This document shows, piece by piece, positions 52,690-62,572 of a stretch of DNA of 64,000 bases. Position numbers and translations under genes: made by a program. Within the stretch, counting starts at the first letter, position 1; each line of letters begins with the position of its first letter. The notes below the pieces were generated by a model. The model was not told where the DNA came from and made no database searches. It saw nothing but the letters and a program-made list of their open reading frames with translations. This stretch comes from JACPFJ01 sp036504875 (GTDB taxonomy: Bacteria; Desulfobacterota; Desulfuromonadia; Geobacterales; Pseudopelobacteraceae): positions 29,371-93,370 of the forward strand of contig DASXUK010000042.1 in assembly GCA_036504875.1 (NCBI GenBank). Reading direction: 5' to 3'.

Positions 52690-53493
52690 ATGGACAGGCT
52701 AACCAAAAAATTCGAATCGCTCAAGCAACTTAATAAAAAAGCCCTGGTCACCTTTATCTCCGCCGGAGATCCCGATTTAGAAGTGACCCTGGATATAATA
52801 CATCTTTTGGAGAAATCCGGCTCCGACATCATCGAACTGGGAATGCCCTTTTCTGATCCCATGGCTGACGGCCCTACCATTCAACTATCCTCGGAGCGGG
52901 CCCTGGCTTCCGGTACAACGCTTGGGGGAATTTTAGATGTTGTACGAAAGGTGCGGGCTACTTCCGATATACCGATCATTCTGATGGGATATCTGAACCC
53001 TATTCATGCCTACGGATATGAAAGTTTTGCCAAGGATGCCGCCCAAGCCGGTGTTGACGGAGTTTTACTCGTTGATATGCCCCCCGAAGAATCGGAACAA
53101 TTCCTGGGCTTCGCCACTGCCCATGGACTGAACATGATATTTTTGCTCACCCCAACTTCGGACGAAGACCGCATTGACAAGGTGGCCGGTTTGGGCAAAG
53201 GCTTTCTCTACTATGTAACCGTTACAGGCGTCACCGGCGAGCGCCAGCATATTTCAGCCGGGCTTGAAGATCAATTAAACAGGATTCGCAAGAAGATCAA
53301 GCTCCCCATAGTAGCCGGTTTCGGCATCTCCACCCCACAACAGGCCGCCGACGTGGCCACACTGGCCGATGGCGTAGTAGTAGGAAGCGCGATAGTAAAA
53401 CTTTTCCAACAGCACTCCGGTCAAAAGCTGATTTCCGAGGTAAAAGGCTTTGTCAGTGCCCTAAAACAAGCTATCTCTTCGGAAACGAACTAG
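52690..53493 (+). CDS. trpA: Tryptophan synthase alpha subunit
   Basis: The 267-residue protein has FISAGDPDLEVT, the catalytic Glu in ELGMPFSDPMADGPTIQ, the Asp loop and YYVTVTGVTGER. TrpA cleaves indole-glycerol phosphate and hands indole to TrpB. No trpB is adjacent: an MCP gene precedes it and accD follows. The ribosome site is weak (CATGGAAATT). Confidence 0.95.
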   Translation: MDRLTKKFESLKQLNKKALVTFISAGDPDLEVTLDIIHLLEKSGSDIIELGMPFSDPMADGPTIQLSSERALASGTTLGGILDVVRKVRATSDIPIILMGYLNPIHAYGYESFAKDAAQAGVDGVLLVDMPPEESEQFLGFATAHGLNMIFLLTPTSDEDRIDKVAGLGKGFLYYVTVTGVTGERQHISAGLEDQLNRIRKKIKLPIVAGFGISTPQQAADVATLADGVVVGSAIVKLFQQHSGQKLISEVKGFVSALKQAISSETN

Positions 53494-53579
53494 CTTGACA
53501 CCAACTATCATTTCTGTTACCTAGCTGTTTCACTTTTAGTAATTTATTTTGAGTAATACTTAAATCCGCGAGGGATATC

Positions 53580-54431
53580 ATGAGCTGGTTCACTAAAGAA
53601 AAAGCAGGTATCGATAAATCCGAGGGCAAGGTCAAGGTTCCTGAAGGGATGTGGATCAAGTGCCAGGGATGCTCTGAAACCATCCTCGGCAAGGACCTGG
53701 AAGACAATCAAAATGTCTGTCCCAAGTGCGGGCACCATTATCGTATCTCTGCCCGTAAGCGCCTGGAAATTTTGCTCGATGGTGCCACCTGGAAGGAATA
53801 TGACGCAGACATCACCTCAGTCGACTTTTTGGAATTTAAAGACGCTAAAAGCTATCAGGAACGGATTAATACTGCGGTTGCCAAAGGCGGCTCCAAAGAT
53901 GCAGTTATTTGCGTGGAAGGCTCGATTGAAGAAACAGCAGTCCAGGTAGCTATCTTTGACTTCTCCTTTATGGGTGGAAGCATGGGAAGCGTGGTAGGTG
54001 AAAAAATTACCCGGGCTATCGAGCGCGGGCTGAAGCAATATCAGCCTGTAATTATCATATCCGCCTCGGGTGGGGCGCGCATGCAGGAAAGCATCCTCTC
54101 GCTGATGCAGATGGCCAAGACCTCCGCTGCCCTGGCCAAGCTGAAAGAGGCAGCCATTCCCTTTATATCCATACTGACCGATCCCACTACCGGTGGTGTT
54201 ACTGCCAGTTTTGCTATGCTTGGAGATCTGAACATTGCCGAACCAAAGGCTTTGATCGGATTTGCCGGGCCACGGGTTATTGAGCAGACGATTCGCCAAA
54301 AGTTGCCGGAGGGTTTCCAGCGCGCCGAATACCTGCTCGACCACGGTATGGTCGATGTTATTATTCCTCGTACTGAAATGCGTAGAAAGCTCGCATCGAT
54401 CCTGAAGATGCTTCACCGTACTTCTGCCTGA
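53580..54431 (+). CDS. accD: Acetyl-CoA carboxylase carboxyltransferase beta subunit
   Basis: The 283-residue protein has an N-terminal zinc ribbon (C28, C31, C47, C50) and the crotonase-like core with SASGGARMQESILSLMQMAKTSAAL and SILTDPTTGGVTASFAML. It forms malonyl-CoA with AccA. folC starts 1 base after its stop, so accD-folC are coupled. Confidence 0.96.
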   Translation: MSWFTKEKAGIDKSEGKVKVPEGMWIKCQGCSETILGKDLEDNQNVCPKCGHHYRISARKRLEILLDGATWKEYDADITSVDFLEFKDAKSYQERINTAVAKGGSKDAVICVEGSIEETAVQVAIFDFSFMGGSMGSVVGEKITRAIERGLKQYQPVIIISASGGARMQESILSLMQMAKTSAALAKLKEAAIPFISILTDPTTGGVTASFAMLGDLNIAEPKALIGFAGPRVIEQTIRQKLPEGFQRAEYLLDHGMVDVIIPRTEMRRKLASILKMLHRTSA

Positions 54432-54432
54432 A

Positions 54433-55710
54433 ATGTCGCTGGCCGGCATGCTGCAGAAACTTTATGCCCGCCGGCGTTTCGGCATCCGTCCCGGTTTAGA
54501 CAGGGTTCAGATCCTGCTTGAAAGACTGGGCCACCCGGAAAAGTCGTTCCGCAGTATCCACATAGTCGGCACCAATGGTAAAGGCTCCACCGCAGCCTTC
54601 CTCTCATCGATCCTGAACAGCGCCGGTCACCGAACCGCGCTGTTCACTTCTCCCCACCTGGTGAATTTCAACGAGCGCTTACGCATTAATGGACTGGAAA
54701 TTACACCGGAGCGTTTAGCTGCCTTACTGGCCCGCGTGCTATCTCAGGCGCCTGACGAGGCCACTTTTTTTGAAATCGTTACTGCTCTGGGAGCGCTTTA
54801 TTTTGCGGAAGAAAAGTCTGAGATAGTAGTGCTGGAGGCAGGCATGGGTGGCAAATCCGACGCCACCGCAGCCATTCCCGGCATGATGACGGTTGTCACT
54901 CCTATAGCGCTTGATCATAGTGAGTATCTGGGCAGCACCATAACCGAGATCGCCGCAGAGAAAGCTGCCATAGCCGAGCCCGGGACGCCACTTGTCTCTG
55001 CACAACAAGATGCTGAGGTGCAGTCTGTTATTTACAAACTGGCCGCAGCACAAAAGAATCCACTTTATCTTGCGGGAGAGGATTTTCTGGCTACCTGGAA
55101 CAAGGACTGGACCCTTGCTTACCAAGGAATGCAGGCTGTAATCTCCGATCTTAACCCAGGAATTCCCGGGCGTTATCAGGCCGGTAACGCCGCCTTGGCC
55201 TTGGCTGCAGCTGAAGTATTGGGCAGAAGTGGTCTGGCCTTATCTAACAACAATCTGCAAGAAGGAATAAGCAGCGCCTGCTGGCCGGGCCGGATGGAAA
55301 TGATACCCGGTCGCCCCCCTTTACTGCTGGATGGAGCCCATAATCCGGCTGGAGCAGCTGCCTTGGCAGCTGGTCTTGAAAGCTATCAATACCGACGTCT
55401 GCTGCTCGTCGCTGGTACGATGTCTGAAAAAGATGTCCGTGGCATCTTTTCACCACTGGCAAGCAAGGTATATCGTGCCTATACGGTAACCCCGTCTGTA
55501 GAACGCGCAGTTGAAGACCATGTTCTAGCCGCTATACTAAATCAGCAGGGAATCAATGCATTACCCTGCGGCAGCGTTGCTGACGGCATAAAACAGGCCC
55601 AGAATCAGGCCGAAGATGGTGACTTGATTCTGGTCTGCGGCTCTCTTTTTGTGGTCGGGGAGACCAAGGCCTGGCTGGCAAACAGAGCATTTGAAGGGAT
55701 TCGAGGTTAA
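54433..55710 (+). CDS. folC: Bifunctional folylpolyglutamate/dihydrofolate synthase
   Basis: The 425-residue Mur-ligase-like enzyme has the P-loop VGTNGKGSTAAFLSSIL, HLVNFNERLRING, LDHSEYLG and DGAHNPAGAAALA. It adds glutamates to folates. It follows accD as in many proteobacteria. lptD starts 12 bases after its stop. Confidence 0.95.
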   Translation: MSLAGMLQKLYARRRFGIRPGLDRVQILLERLGHPEKSFRSIHIVGTNGKGSTAAFLSSILNSAGHRTALFTSPHLVNFNERLRINGLEITPERLAALLARVLSQAPDEATFFEIVTALGALYFAEEKSEIVVLEAGMGGKSDATAAIPGMMTVVTPIALDHSEYLGSTITEIAAEKAAIAEPGTPLVSAQQDAEVQSVIYKLAAAQKNPLYLAGEDFLATWNKDWTLAYQGMQAVISDLNPGIPGRYQAGNAALALAAAEVLGRSGLALSNNNLQEGISSACWPGRMEMIPGRPPLLLDGAHNPAGAAALAAGLESYQYRRLLLVAGTMSEKDVRGIFSPLASKVYRAYTVTPSVERAVEDHVLAAILNQQGINALPCGSVADGIKQAQNQAEDGDLILVCGSLFVVGETKAWLANRAFEGIRG

Positions 55711-55721
55711 CACCTGCCAAC

Positions 55722-57776
55722 ATGACACTATTTCGTCTGTTTATATTGCTTTTTTGCCTGGTTTTAGCTCCGGCGGCCGTCTCCTATGGAGAAACCACCA
55801 GTCTCCCCGATGGAGAAGATATAGCTATTAAGGCCGACCGGATGGATCATGATCAAAATAATGACATATTCAATGCCAGCGGCAATGTTTTGATTACTTG
55901 GCAGGGTTTGGTGCTGACCGCCGAAAGAGCTTCCTACAACCGTACTTCGGGGATGATGATCGCCTCGGGGAATATCATCATGACCAAAGGTGATGATGTC
56001 TTGAAAGGCAGGCAGTTTTCCATTGATGTGGCCACCGGCAGGGCCGAGTTGGATGATGGGGTACTCTCGGTGCGTAAAGGAAATATATCTTTTACCGGTG
56101 AAAAGATCATCAAGGTTGACGAAGAGCATCTGTTACTGCACAAAACCGAGCTTACCACCTGCGACCTTCCTGATCCCAGTTGGAAATTTGGAGCTGAAGA
56201 CCTGAAGGTCAACTTGCTGGGTTATGCCATTGGAAAGAATGTAATCTTTTATATCAAGGATACGCCGGTTATTTATCTACCCTGGATGGCCTTCCCGGTA
56301 GTGCGTGATCGCAAATCTGGTTTACTCTTTCCACGTTTTGGGAACTCCAGCTCCAGAGGAATTGAAGTTAACATTCCTGTTTACTGGGTGATTGCCTCCA
56401 ATCAGGATTTGCTCTTGGAAGTAGATCTATATTCAAAGCGCGGAGTTGGGAACAGCTTGGATTATCGCTATGCTCGCAAGCGTGGCAGTGAAGGCAATGC
56501 CGGTGGGTTCCTCATCTATGATACAAAAGAGAATCTATGGCGCTGGCAGATTGGGCAAAACCACAAGGAGATCTTTTCTCCCGACATGAACATGCGCATG
56601 ACTGTCAATCTAAACAGTGACAGGAATTTTTTGCTGGATTATGGCGAGAAGAGCGGTGAATACAATCGGCAATCGAATGATACGGTGGTTAATCTTTTGA
56701 AGACCTGGCAAAATTATGCCTTGACCACCAGCTTACGCTACAGCCAAGAGCTGTACACGACCACCAATCAACAAACCCTGCAGACAATACCAGAGGTTGG
56801 ACTGGCTGCTGTTCGCCAGAAGCTGTTTTCCTGGCCGGTATACTTTGACCTTGATTCAAGCGCAGCGAATCTTTACCGCGATAACGGGGCAAGAGGACAA
56901 CGCCTGCTTGCATTTCCCAGGTTGACATTGGTTAGCGAGCTGCCTGGCCAGCTGTTCGCATCCTCTTTTGCTGGTCTGCACCTGCGAGGCTATAACAGCG
57001 AACACATTAACAACCGTAGCGGGGTGCAAGATCAGGATGGCGATCTGTTACCAGAACTGGGTGTCAATGTTTCCACCTCACTCAGCAGGGTCTATGCCAT
57101 TAACGCCGACCAACTCAAAAAGCTGCGGCACGAGATAGTGCCGGAGCTAAGCTACAGTTACCAACCTGAACGAGATCAATCGCGGTTCCCTTTATACGAC
57201 TACGCCGATCGGCTGGTTTGGCAGAATATTATTTACTACTCACTGACCAATCATCTGGGGGGGAAGTTCCAACAGGGGGAGACCACTGAATACCGTGACC
57301 TGATGCGAGTTAAGTTCCTGCAGGGTTACAGCCTGGAAGGCACGCGTCGCGACCTTTTGACACTAGTCGATCAAAACCGTCCTTTTACAGATTTAATCAT
57401 GGAGGCGGATGCCTGGCTACACCCCCAATTCAAATTTACCATGGATGCACGTTATAATGTCTATGATCACCAGGTTGCCAGCGCTTCACCAGGAATCGAA
57501 TTTGATGACAAACATGGCTCGACTGCCTATGCCGGTTACCGCATGTCCCGCAACGAGATTGAGTACATGGAGGCGCGTCTTGCCACTAAGATATTAAAAC
57601 CATGGACATTCAGCTATACCAATCGCTACTCTTTTGACCGCGGCGACTTCCTCGAAACCGTTTATTCAGTGGAGTATCGCCACAAGTGCTGGAGCATGAA
57701 TATATCCCTCAGTGACCGCCCCGGAAATACATCTTTTCATGTAAATTTCAACCTGGCCGGCTTGACCGGCAGCTAA
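55722..57776 (+). CDS. lptD: LPS assembly outer-membrane protein LptD
   Basis: The 684-residue protein has a signal peptide (to about residue 23), an OstA/LptA-like periplasmic beta-jellyroll (about 28-135: IKADRMDHDQNNDIFNASGNVLITW) and a long barrel part ending with a typical C-terminal outer-membrane strand. The TTCDLPDPSWKFGAEDLKV segment marks the family. It inserts LPS in the outer leaflet with LptE. No lptE or surA is nearby. Confidence 0.9.
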   Translation: MTLFRLFILLFCLVLAPAAVSYGETTSLPDGEDIAIKADRMDHDQNNDIFNASGNVLITWQGLVLTAERASYNRTSGMMIASGNIIMTKGDDVLKGRQFSIDVATGRAELDDGVLSVRKGNISFTGEKIIKVDEEHLLLHKTELTTCDLPDPSWKFGAEDLKVNLLGYAIGKNVIFYIKDTPVIYLPWMAFPVVRDRKSGLLFPRFGNSSSRGIEVNIPVYWVIASNQDLLLEVDLYSKRGVGNSLDYRYARKRGSEGNAGGFLIYDTKENLWRWQIGQNHKEIFSPDMNMRMTVNLNSDRNFLLDYGEKSGEYNRQSNDTVVNLLKTWQNYALTTSLRYSQELYTTTNQQTLQTIPEVGLAAVRQKLFSWPVYFDLDSSAANLYRDNGARGQRLLAFPRLTLVSELPGQLFASSFAGLHLRGYNSEHINNRSGVQDQDGDLLPELGVNVSTSLSRVYAINADQLKKLRHEIVPELSYSYQPERDQSRFPLYDYADRLVWQNIIYYSLTNHLGGKFQQGETTEYRDLMRVKFLQGYSLEGTRRDLLTLVDQNRPFTDLIMEADAWLHPQFKFTMDARYNVYDHQVASASPGIEFDDKHGSTAYAGYRMSRNEIEYMEARLATKILKPWTFSYTNRYSFDRGDFLETVYSVEYRHKCWSMNISLSDRPGNTSFHVNFNLAGLTGS

Positions 57777-57821
57777 CAACCTCTTTCTCTACCTTCTTTT
57801 TTTACCTCTTTAGGAGTTACA

Positions 57822-59918
57822 CTAACGCAGCCCGTAAAGTTGCCTGTAGGTGGCGGCAGAGGCATATACCTTTTTCACATAGTCGCGAGTTTCCTGATAT
57901 GGAATACTTTCGATGAATTCATCTTTTTTGAGCCCTTTCAGGTTCTTCCTCCAGCGTTCCACGGCAGTAGCGCCGGCATTATAGGCGGCAATCGCATAAA
58001 TCTTGTCATCGTCGTAGCCCTTCAACAACTCTCGTAAATGCTTGGTGCCCAGCTTAATGTTGATCTCTGGCGATGTAAGACGCTGAGGATTAAATTCTCC
58101 CTTTTCGCGAGCCGTGGCCTTTGCAGTATCCGGCATCAGTTGCATTAAACCAATAGCACCGGCCGGTGATTTGACTGCCGGCGAGAAACTGCTCTCTGCC
58201 CGAATCAAGGCAAAAACAAGCGCTTCCGACAAGGCGTTACTAGAAGCGTGCTGTCCGACTAGGCGGTTGTAAACCAACGGATAGCCGGCTGTCCAGAGCG
58301 ACAGACTCTCTTTATCCCACTTGATTGGACGGTTCTGGAGAAACAGGGCTATCCCGGAGCCGTAGTCGCCCACTTCCAGATACACCCGTGCCAGACCCGG
58401 AAAGGTGTTTTTTTTGTCACCGATCTTTTTCCGGACAGCCGACACCTCGCTTCTCGCCTCATCAGACATCCCCAACGAAGCCAAAAAACGCGCCTTTTCA
58501 AAGCCCGCCATCAGCGGCAACTCATTCAGGTAATTGCGGATTCCCAGGCTGGCGCGCTCATCCTTAAGCCCCTTTTGTTCCCGGTACCAGGTTGAGTAGA
58601 ATCCGGCCGGATAATCATTTAACAAAACACGGTAATAATTGGTAGCCTCAGCATTGCCAGCGTTTTCCATTGCCCTGGCTAACCAATACAAACCTTTTTC
58701 CCGCATGCTCTCGTCTTTGAGCAAACCCTTCAAGGATTCGGCAGCAACAGCATATTCCCCGGCCAGATAGCGGCACCAGGCAGAATCCCAGCCGGCCTTG
58801 GAAAGAAACTTTGATTCCGGATACTCCTTGAGCAGTTGGTCGTAGAGCTTGGCCGCCTCGGTATAGCGGCCCATTCCCTTGCGCAAACCAGCCGCTTCCA
58901 TAAGCGCATCATCACTGAATTCCTGCTTTTTACCTTGGGCAATCAGCTCCATGTAAAGGGCAAATGCCTTTTCGTTCAGATCCTGGCGCTCCAAAACTTT
59001 TGCCAACCAAAATTGGCCCTCTGATTTTATCCCGGGAAGGTTGCTTGCCGCCAGCTTGGCAAATATCTTTTCAGCTTGTTTAAAGTTGCGTAAACGAACC
59101 TGGGCCATGCCTGAGCGAAGATCGACCTGGGCCACAAAAGCGGTGGTCTGATTATCCAGAGGGATCAGCTGCAGCGTTTCCAGAGAGCGGTTAAACTGAT
59201 TTTGGGAGTACAGCGCGACTGCCCGGCGCAGCAATTCGTCCGGGGTGTACCTCACAAGCTTAAGACCGGCTTTCTCTAGTACCTTAAGCCTTTCACTGGC
59301 TTTTTTAGACTGTGAGGCGGTTGGATTCTTCAGCCATAAACCACGATATATCTCGGCCGCGCCGTTTTTATCACCGGTTTCTTCACGGCAGCGGGCCCAT
59401 TGGTAAAGAGCTTCAATTGAATCAGTGCCGGAGGGATATTTTTCTATGAATGACTGCAAAATCTTTAAGGCGCCCTTGTAGTCTTCAGCCTCAACAAAGA
59501 TATCGGCAAAGAGTTTCTCTGACTTTCGAACAAGTATAGAGGCTGGGTAGGCTTTGGGAATTGAGGCCGCCTTGGCAGAGGCCTCAGCATATTTTTTTAG
59601 TTTCAACAAGGCCTCAGCTTGGTACAAGGCGGCATAGTCGCCCACCAAGGGTAGCTTATTTTCGGCCTTGGCTAAAAGGGGCAAAGCCTCGTTTGGCTTA
59701 CCCAGCCGCAGAGCAGCCACTCCGCAAAGAAAACTGCCTTGGGATGAATCAGCACTCTTTTGGGCCAGTTCATAGGCCTCCGCAAAATCCTTTTCCTGAA
59801 ATTGCGCTGCTGCCCGTAAAAAAAGTTCATCGGCATGAGTTGAGGCAACAACAGCCAGACTGATAAAAACAGGGCCAACCAAGGCGAGACACAGCTGTTT
59901 ATGTGAAATTTGAAACAT
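57822..59918 (-). CDS. Soluble-type lytic murein transglycosylase with long TPR arm
   Basis: The 698-residue protein has a signal peptide (to about residue 29), a helical TPR superhelix (about 30-520) and a C-terminal SLT domain. Catalytic Glu is in ALIRAESSFSPAVKSPAGAIGLMQLMP, with AIAAYNAGATAVERWRK and TRDYVKKVYA. This is the Slt70-like arrangement. It cleaves glycan chains in the periplasm. Convergent with lptD. Confidence 0.93.
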   Translation of the reverse strand: MFQISHKQLCLALVGPVFISLAVVASTHADELFLRAAAQFQEKDFAEAYELAQKSADSSQGSFLCGVAALRLGKPNEALPLLAKAENKLPLVGDYAALYQAEALLKLKKYAEASAKAASIPKAYPASILVRKSEKLFADIFVEAEDYKGALKILQSFIEKYPSGTDSIEALYQWARCREETGDKNGAAEIYRGLWLKNPTASQSKKASERLKVLEKAGLKLVRYTPDELLRRAVALYSQNQFNRSLETLQLIPLDNQTTAFVAQVDLRSGMAQVRLRNFKQAEKIFAKLAASNLPGIKSEGQFWLAKVLERQDLNEKAFALYMELIAQGKKQEFSDDALMEAAGLRKGMGRYTEAAKLYDQLLKEYPESKFLSKAGWDSAWCRYLAGEYAVAAESLKGLLKDESMREKGLYWLARAMENAGNAEATNYYRVLLNDYPAGFYSTWYREQKGLKDERASLGIRNYLNELPLMAGFEKARFLASLGMSDEARSEVSAVRKKIGDKKNTFPGLARVYLEVGDYGSGIALFLQNRPIKWDKESLSLWTAGYPLVYNRLVGQHASSNALSEALVFALIRAESSFSPAVKSPAGAIGLMQLMPDTAKATAREKGEFNPQRLTSPEINIKLGTKHLRELLKGYDDDKIYAIAAYNAGATAVERWRKNLKGLKKDEFIESIPYQETRDYVKKVYASAATYRQLYGLR

Positions 59919-60070
59919 GACCTGCCTTTCGAGAAAAAAGGCCTGGCAACCTGCCCATGGCCTAGATTAATTGTTGATCGGATTAACAGATTCCTGAGTG
60001 CTGATAATGCCAGATTCTAATGAGGTTTCCGAAAACACCACTGCTGCTGCAACTAGCGCGTCGGATTATA

Positions 60071-60958
60071 TTATTTTACTCCGGCGTCCAAAAGCCTTTT
60101 GCCAACCCAATGATTGGCAAACTGGTAGGCAATCCGACCGCTACGGTCGCTTTTTTGCTGCGACCAAAGTACTGCCGCCTGACATTCCTCATCACCCCAT
60201 ATCATAGCGGTTTTCATTTTAGTGCTCAGTTTATCGACCCACTGGCGAACTACATCCAGGTATTGATCCTGTGTAAAAGGATGAAACCCGACCCATAATC
60301 CGAATCGACCTGAAAGGGAGATTTTTTCCTCCACCGCCTCGCCATGGTGGATCTCATTATTGACCATCATTGCCCCCCGGTTATCGGATTCGTACTCCGG
60401 GAGAAGATGACGACGATTTGAGGTAACATAGATCAGCACATTCTCCGGTGGAGCATATACCGATCCATCGAGTGCACTTTTCAGCATCTTGTAGCTCGAC
60501 TCTCCTACCTCGAATGATACATCATCAGAAAAAATGATAAACCGGTAAGGAGAACCCTTGATGGCATCAACAATATCGGGAAGATGAACAAGATCGTCCT
60601 TATCCACCTGTATAACCCGCAGACCCTTTCCGGCGTAGTTGTTAAGTATTGCCCTGACCAGCGAAGATTTTCCGGTCCCGCGGGTACCCCACAGGAGCAC
60701 GTTGTTTGCCGGCAGCCCCGCCAAAAACTGGCGGGTATTCTCCTCCACCACCTGTTTTTGTTTATCAATACCCAGCAGGTCTTCCAGGGTAATCGACTCG
60801 ACCACATCCAGTGGTTCCAAATAACCGACAAAGGAATGGCGGTGCCAGTTGGCGGCAGTACTGACTGACCAGTCGATGGTGGCAACCGGCTTGGGCAGGA
60901 ATTGCTCCAGCGAGGTTAATACCCGTTTTAATTGGGAAGTTAATTCAGGATCCAGCAT
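60071..60958 (-). CDS. DUF815 family AAA-type ATPase
   Basis: The 295-residue protein has a Walker A GTRGTGKSSL, Walker B-like RFIIFSDDVSFE, SALDGSVYAPPENVLIYVTSNRRHL (sensor) and the DUF815 marker block YLEPLDVVESITLEDLLGID. The substrate is unknown; relatives are predicted ATPases. It follows the lipoprotein and DUF507 genes. Confidence 0.9.
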   Translation of the reverse strand: MLDPELTSQLKRVLTSLEQFLPKPVATIDWSVSTAANWHRHSFVGYLEPLDVVESITLEDLLGIDKQKQVVEENTRQFLAGLPANNVLLWGTRGTGKSSLVRAILNNYAGKGLRVIQVDKDDLVHLPDIVDAIKGSPYRFIIFSDDVSFEVGESSYKMLKSALDGSVYAPPENVLIYVTSNRRHLLPEYESDNRGAMMVNNEIHHGEAVEEKISLSGRFGLWVGFHPFTQDQYLDVVRQWVDKLSTKMKTAMIWGDEECQAAVLWSQQKSDRSGRIAYQFANHWVGKRLLDAGVK

Positions 60959-60980
60959 TTTTATAAGTTCTCCAGCAAGT

Positions 60981-61520
60981 TTAAGGGGTCAGTTTTTTTA
61001 TTATTACATCTGCCAAACTGTGGGACAGCTGTTTGGCCATGCGGGTTTTAACGCCTTTAATGGATTGCCGGTCGTGTTCGAAGAACTCTTCCTCGGGTAC
61101 AAAAACCTCTAAGGATGGCTCAGGTTTGCCTGGCTCATAAAGATAAATCCGTGATTTAACCTTCATTTCAGTGGAACAACAGCCTGATGTCTCGACATAA
61201 CCCCAGATATCACCTGATATATAAGTCTGTTTAACCAGCCAGGCTGGTTCTACATCCTTGAGCTCCTCTTTCAGGATTACAAACTTCTTTACACGTGTAT
61301 CTTTATGCTTGGCATTTAGGCGATCAACAAATTCATTGAATACCGGCTCACCAAAATCGGGTGGCACCAGGGTCGCATCAAATGGGATGATATAAATAGC
61401 CTCCCGCTCCTGGCGCGGATCAATGATACTGTAGTTGCGGATCTTGGGCTTGGCAGCACAGCCGGCCAAAAAAATTGCCGCAAATGCCATGAAGAGACAC
61501 CGCCGCGCAACAAGCCTCAC
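60981..61520 (-). CDS. Lipoprotein of unknown function
   Basis: The GTG at 61520 is chosen: AGGAGGA lies just before it and it overlaps the DUF507 stop (GTGA). Product 179 aa with a lipobox (AAIFLAGC). The mature part is a mixed alpha/beta domain (YIIPFDATLVPPDF, YISGDIWGYVETSGCCSTEMKVKSRIYLY) and ends with a helix. A CC pair is visible. The pattern resembles CsgG-like or LpoB-like envelope lipoproteins, but only loosely. Confidence 0.75.
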   Translation of the reverse strand: MRLVARRCLFMAFAAIFLAGCAAKPKIRNYSIIDPRQEREAIYIIPFDATLVPPDFGEPVFNEFVDRLNAKHKDTRVKKFVILKEELKDVEPAWLVKQTYISGDIWGYVETSGCCSTEMKVKSRIYLYEPGKPEPSLEVFVPEEEFFEHDRQSIKGVKTRMAKQLSHSLADVIIKKLTP

Positions 61521-61777
61521 AGATTCCTCCTGGCCAACTCTTCCTGATAAAATTTCTGGAAAAGAAGTTCCCAATCTCGGCTGCCAGGTGCCCGGTTTTT
61601 GAGTTTGGCGCGTACTGTGGCATCAATCTCATCAATCACACTGAAAAAATTATTCAGCGACTGCTTTACGCAGGCCAGCGCGCGCCCTTCATCGGCAATA
61701 TCAGCCAAATCGTCGCGCCATAGACGCTCCATGATCTCGTGAGCCATATTGGAAATACGATCTTCAGAAATTGACAT
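61517..61777 (-). CDS. DUF507 family protein, copy 1
   Basis: The ATG at 61777 has AAGGGA at proper distance (an ATG at 61783 sits on top of it); 86 aa. It is helical, with SEDRISNMAHEIMERLWRDD and a C-terminal ELLFQKFYQEELARRNL. It is a diverged partner of the next gene (similar opening and helix layout). Function unknown. Confidence 0.85.
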   Translation of the reverse strand: MSISEDRISNMAHEIMERLWRDDLADIADEGRALACVKQSLNNFFSVIDEIDATVRAKLKNRAPGSRDWELLFQKFYQEELARRNL

Positions 61778-61798
61778 CAGCATCCCTTGTTGTTCAGG

Positions 61799-62086
61799 TC
61801 AAAGCACGATCTTTCGATCTTTGGCCAGCTTTTCCTTTATCATTCGCAACATCTTGCGGCGATCAATCTCGGCCCCTGCACGGCCCATGGCAGCAATGGT
61901 CTCGTCCAGCATTTTTTCTGCATCGCGCTCAAGTGACTGCTCGCGGCTCAAATCCAGGGCAATGGTCTTAACGATCCCTGCTACAGCTATACCACGTTCC
62001 TGGCGGGGCACAATCAGACCCTCCTTAGCCAGGTCGTTATATACCTTCTCAGCCAACCTTCTTATCTGATCTTCCTTAAGTCGCAT
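61799..62086 (-). CDS. DUF507 family protein, copy 2
   Basis: The 95-residue helical protein opens MRLKEDQIRRLAEKVYNDLAKEGLIV and ends MLRMIKEKLAKDRKIVL, the standard DUF507 length and pattern. The first and second copies lie 21 bases apart and may form a heterodimer; the assignment of function is open. Confidence 0.88.
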   Translation of the reverse strand: MRLKEDQIRRLAEKVYNDLAKEGLIVPRQERGIAVAGIVKTIALDLSREQSLERDAEKMLDETIAAMGRAGAEIDRRKMLRMIKEKLAKDRKIVL

Positions 62087-62152
62087 ATTTTAATCCAGTA
62101 TCTTATCAGCTTAAAAGAGGGGAAATTCGCAGAGGGTGGAATTTTTAAATAA

Positions 62153-62180
62153 AGAAAAAGCCCGCCTGGCGGCAGGCTGG
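62153..62180 (-). terminator. Intrinsic terminator after the small cytochrome c gene
   Basis: On the minus strand GCCTGCC / GGCGGGC with a 4-base loop is followed by T5. It separates the cytochrome gene from the DUF507 operon. Confidence 0.82.
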
Positions 62181-62198
62181 TCAGGTATGCTGCCTGTT

Positions 62199-62504
62199 TT
62201 ACTTCAGACCCTTCAAATAACCTATCAAGGCATCCATGTCAGGCTTCGGCAAGGTTTTGAACGAAGGCATGGATGAATTAGGAGCTGTTTTTCTGGGATT
62301 ATCCAGCTTGCCCCGGAGATCCTTCTCCTTCAGCCTGGAAGCAACCTGGGTAAGATCAGGGCCGATTGCCCCGCCCTGTCCTTTGACCACGTGACACATG
62401 GCACACTTCTGTTTAAAGGTCTGCTCTCCATTCCCGGCTTGGGCGGCTATCGTTAACAGTGTTACCACAAAAAATACCGACATTACTGCAATAAGACGCA
62501 TCAT
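62199..62504 (-). CDS. Small monoheme cytochrome c (class I)
   Basis: The ATG at 62504 has GAGG 8 bases upstream; 101 aa. A signal peptide (to about residue 23) is followed by CAMCH (34-38), a GAIGPDLTQVASR loop and a distal Met in SSMPSFKTL. This fits a small soluble class I cytochrome c of the periplasm. Divergent from hemW. Confidence 0.93.
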   Translation of the reverse strand: MMRLIAVMSVFFVVTLLTIAAQAGNGEQTFKQKCAMCHVVKGQGGAIGPDLTQVASRLKEKDLRGKLDNPRKTAPNSSMPSFKTLPKPDMDALIGYLKGLK

Positions 62505-62572
62505 AACCATGACCTCGAGAGCTGGTATTTAGTGGACACATTGTACCTGTTCCGGCTAAAATTGCAATTCAT

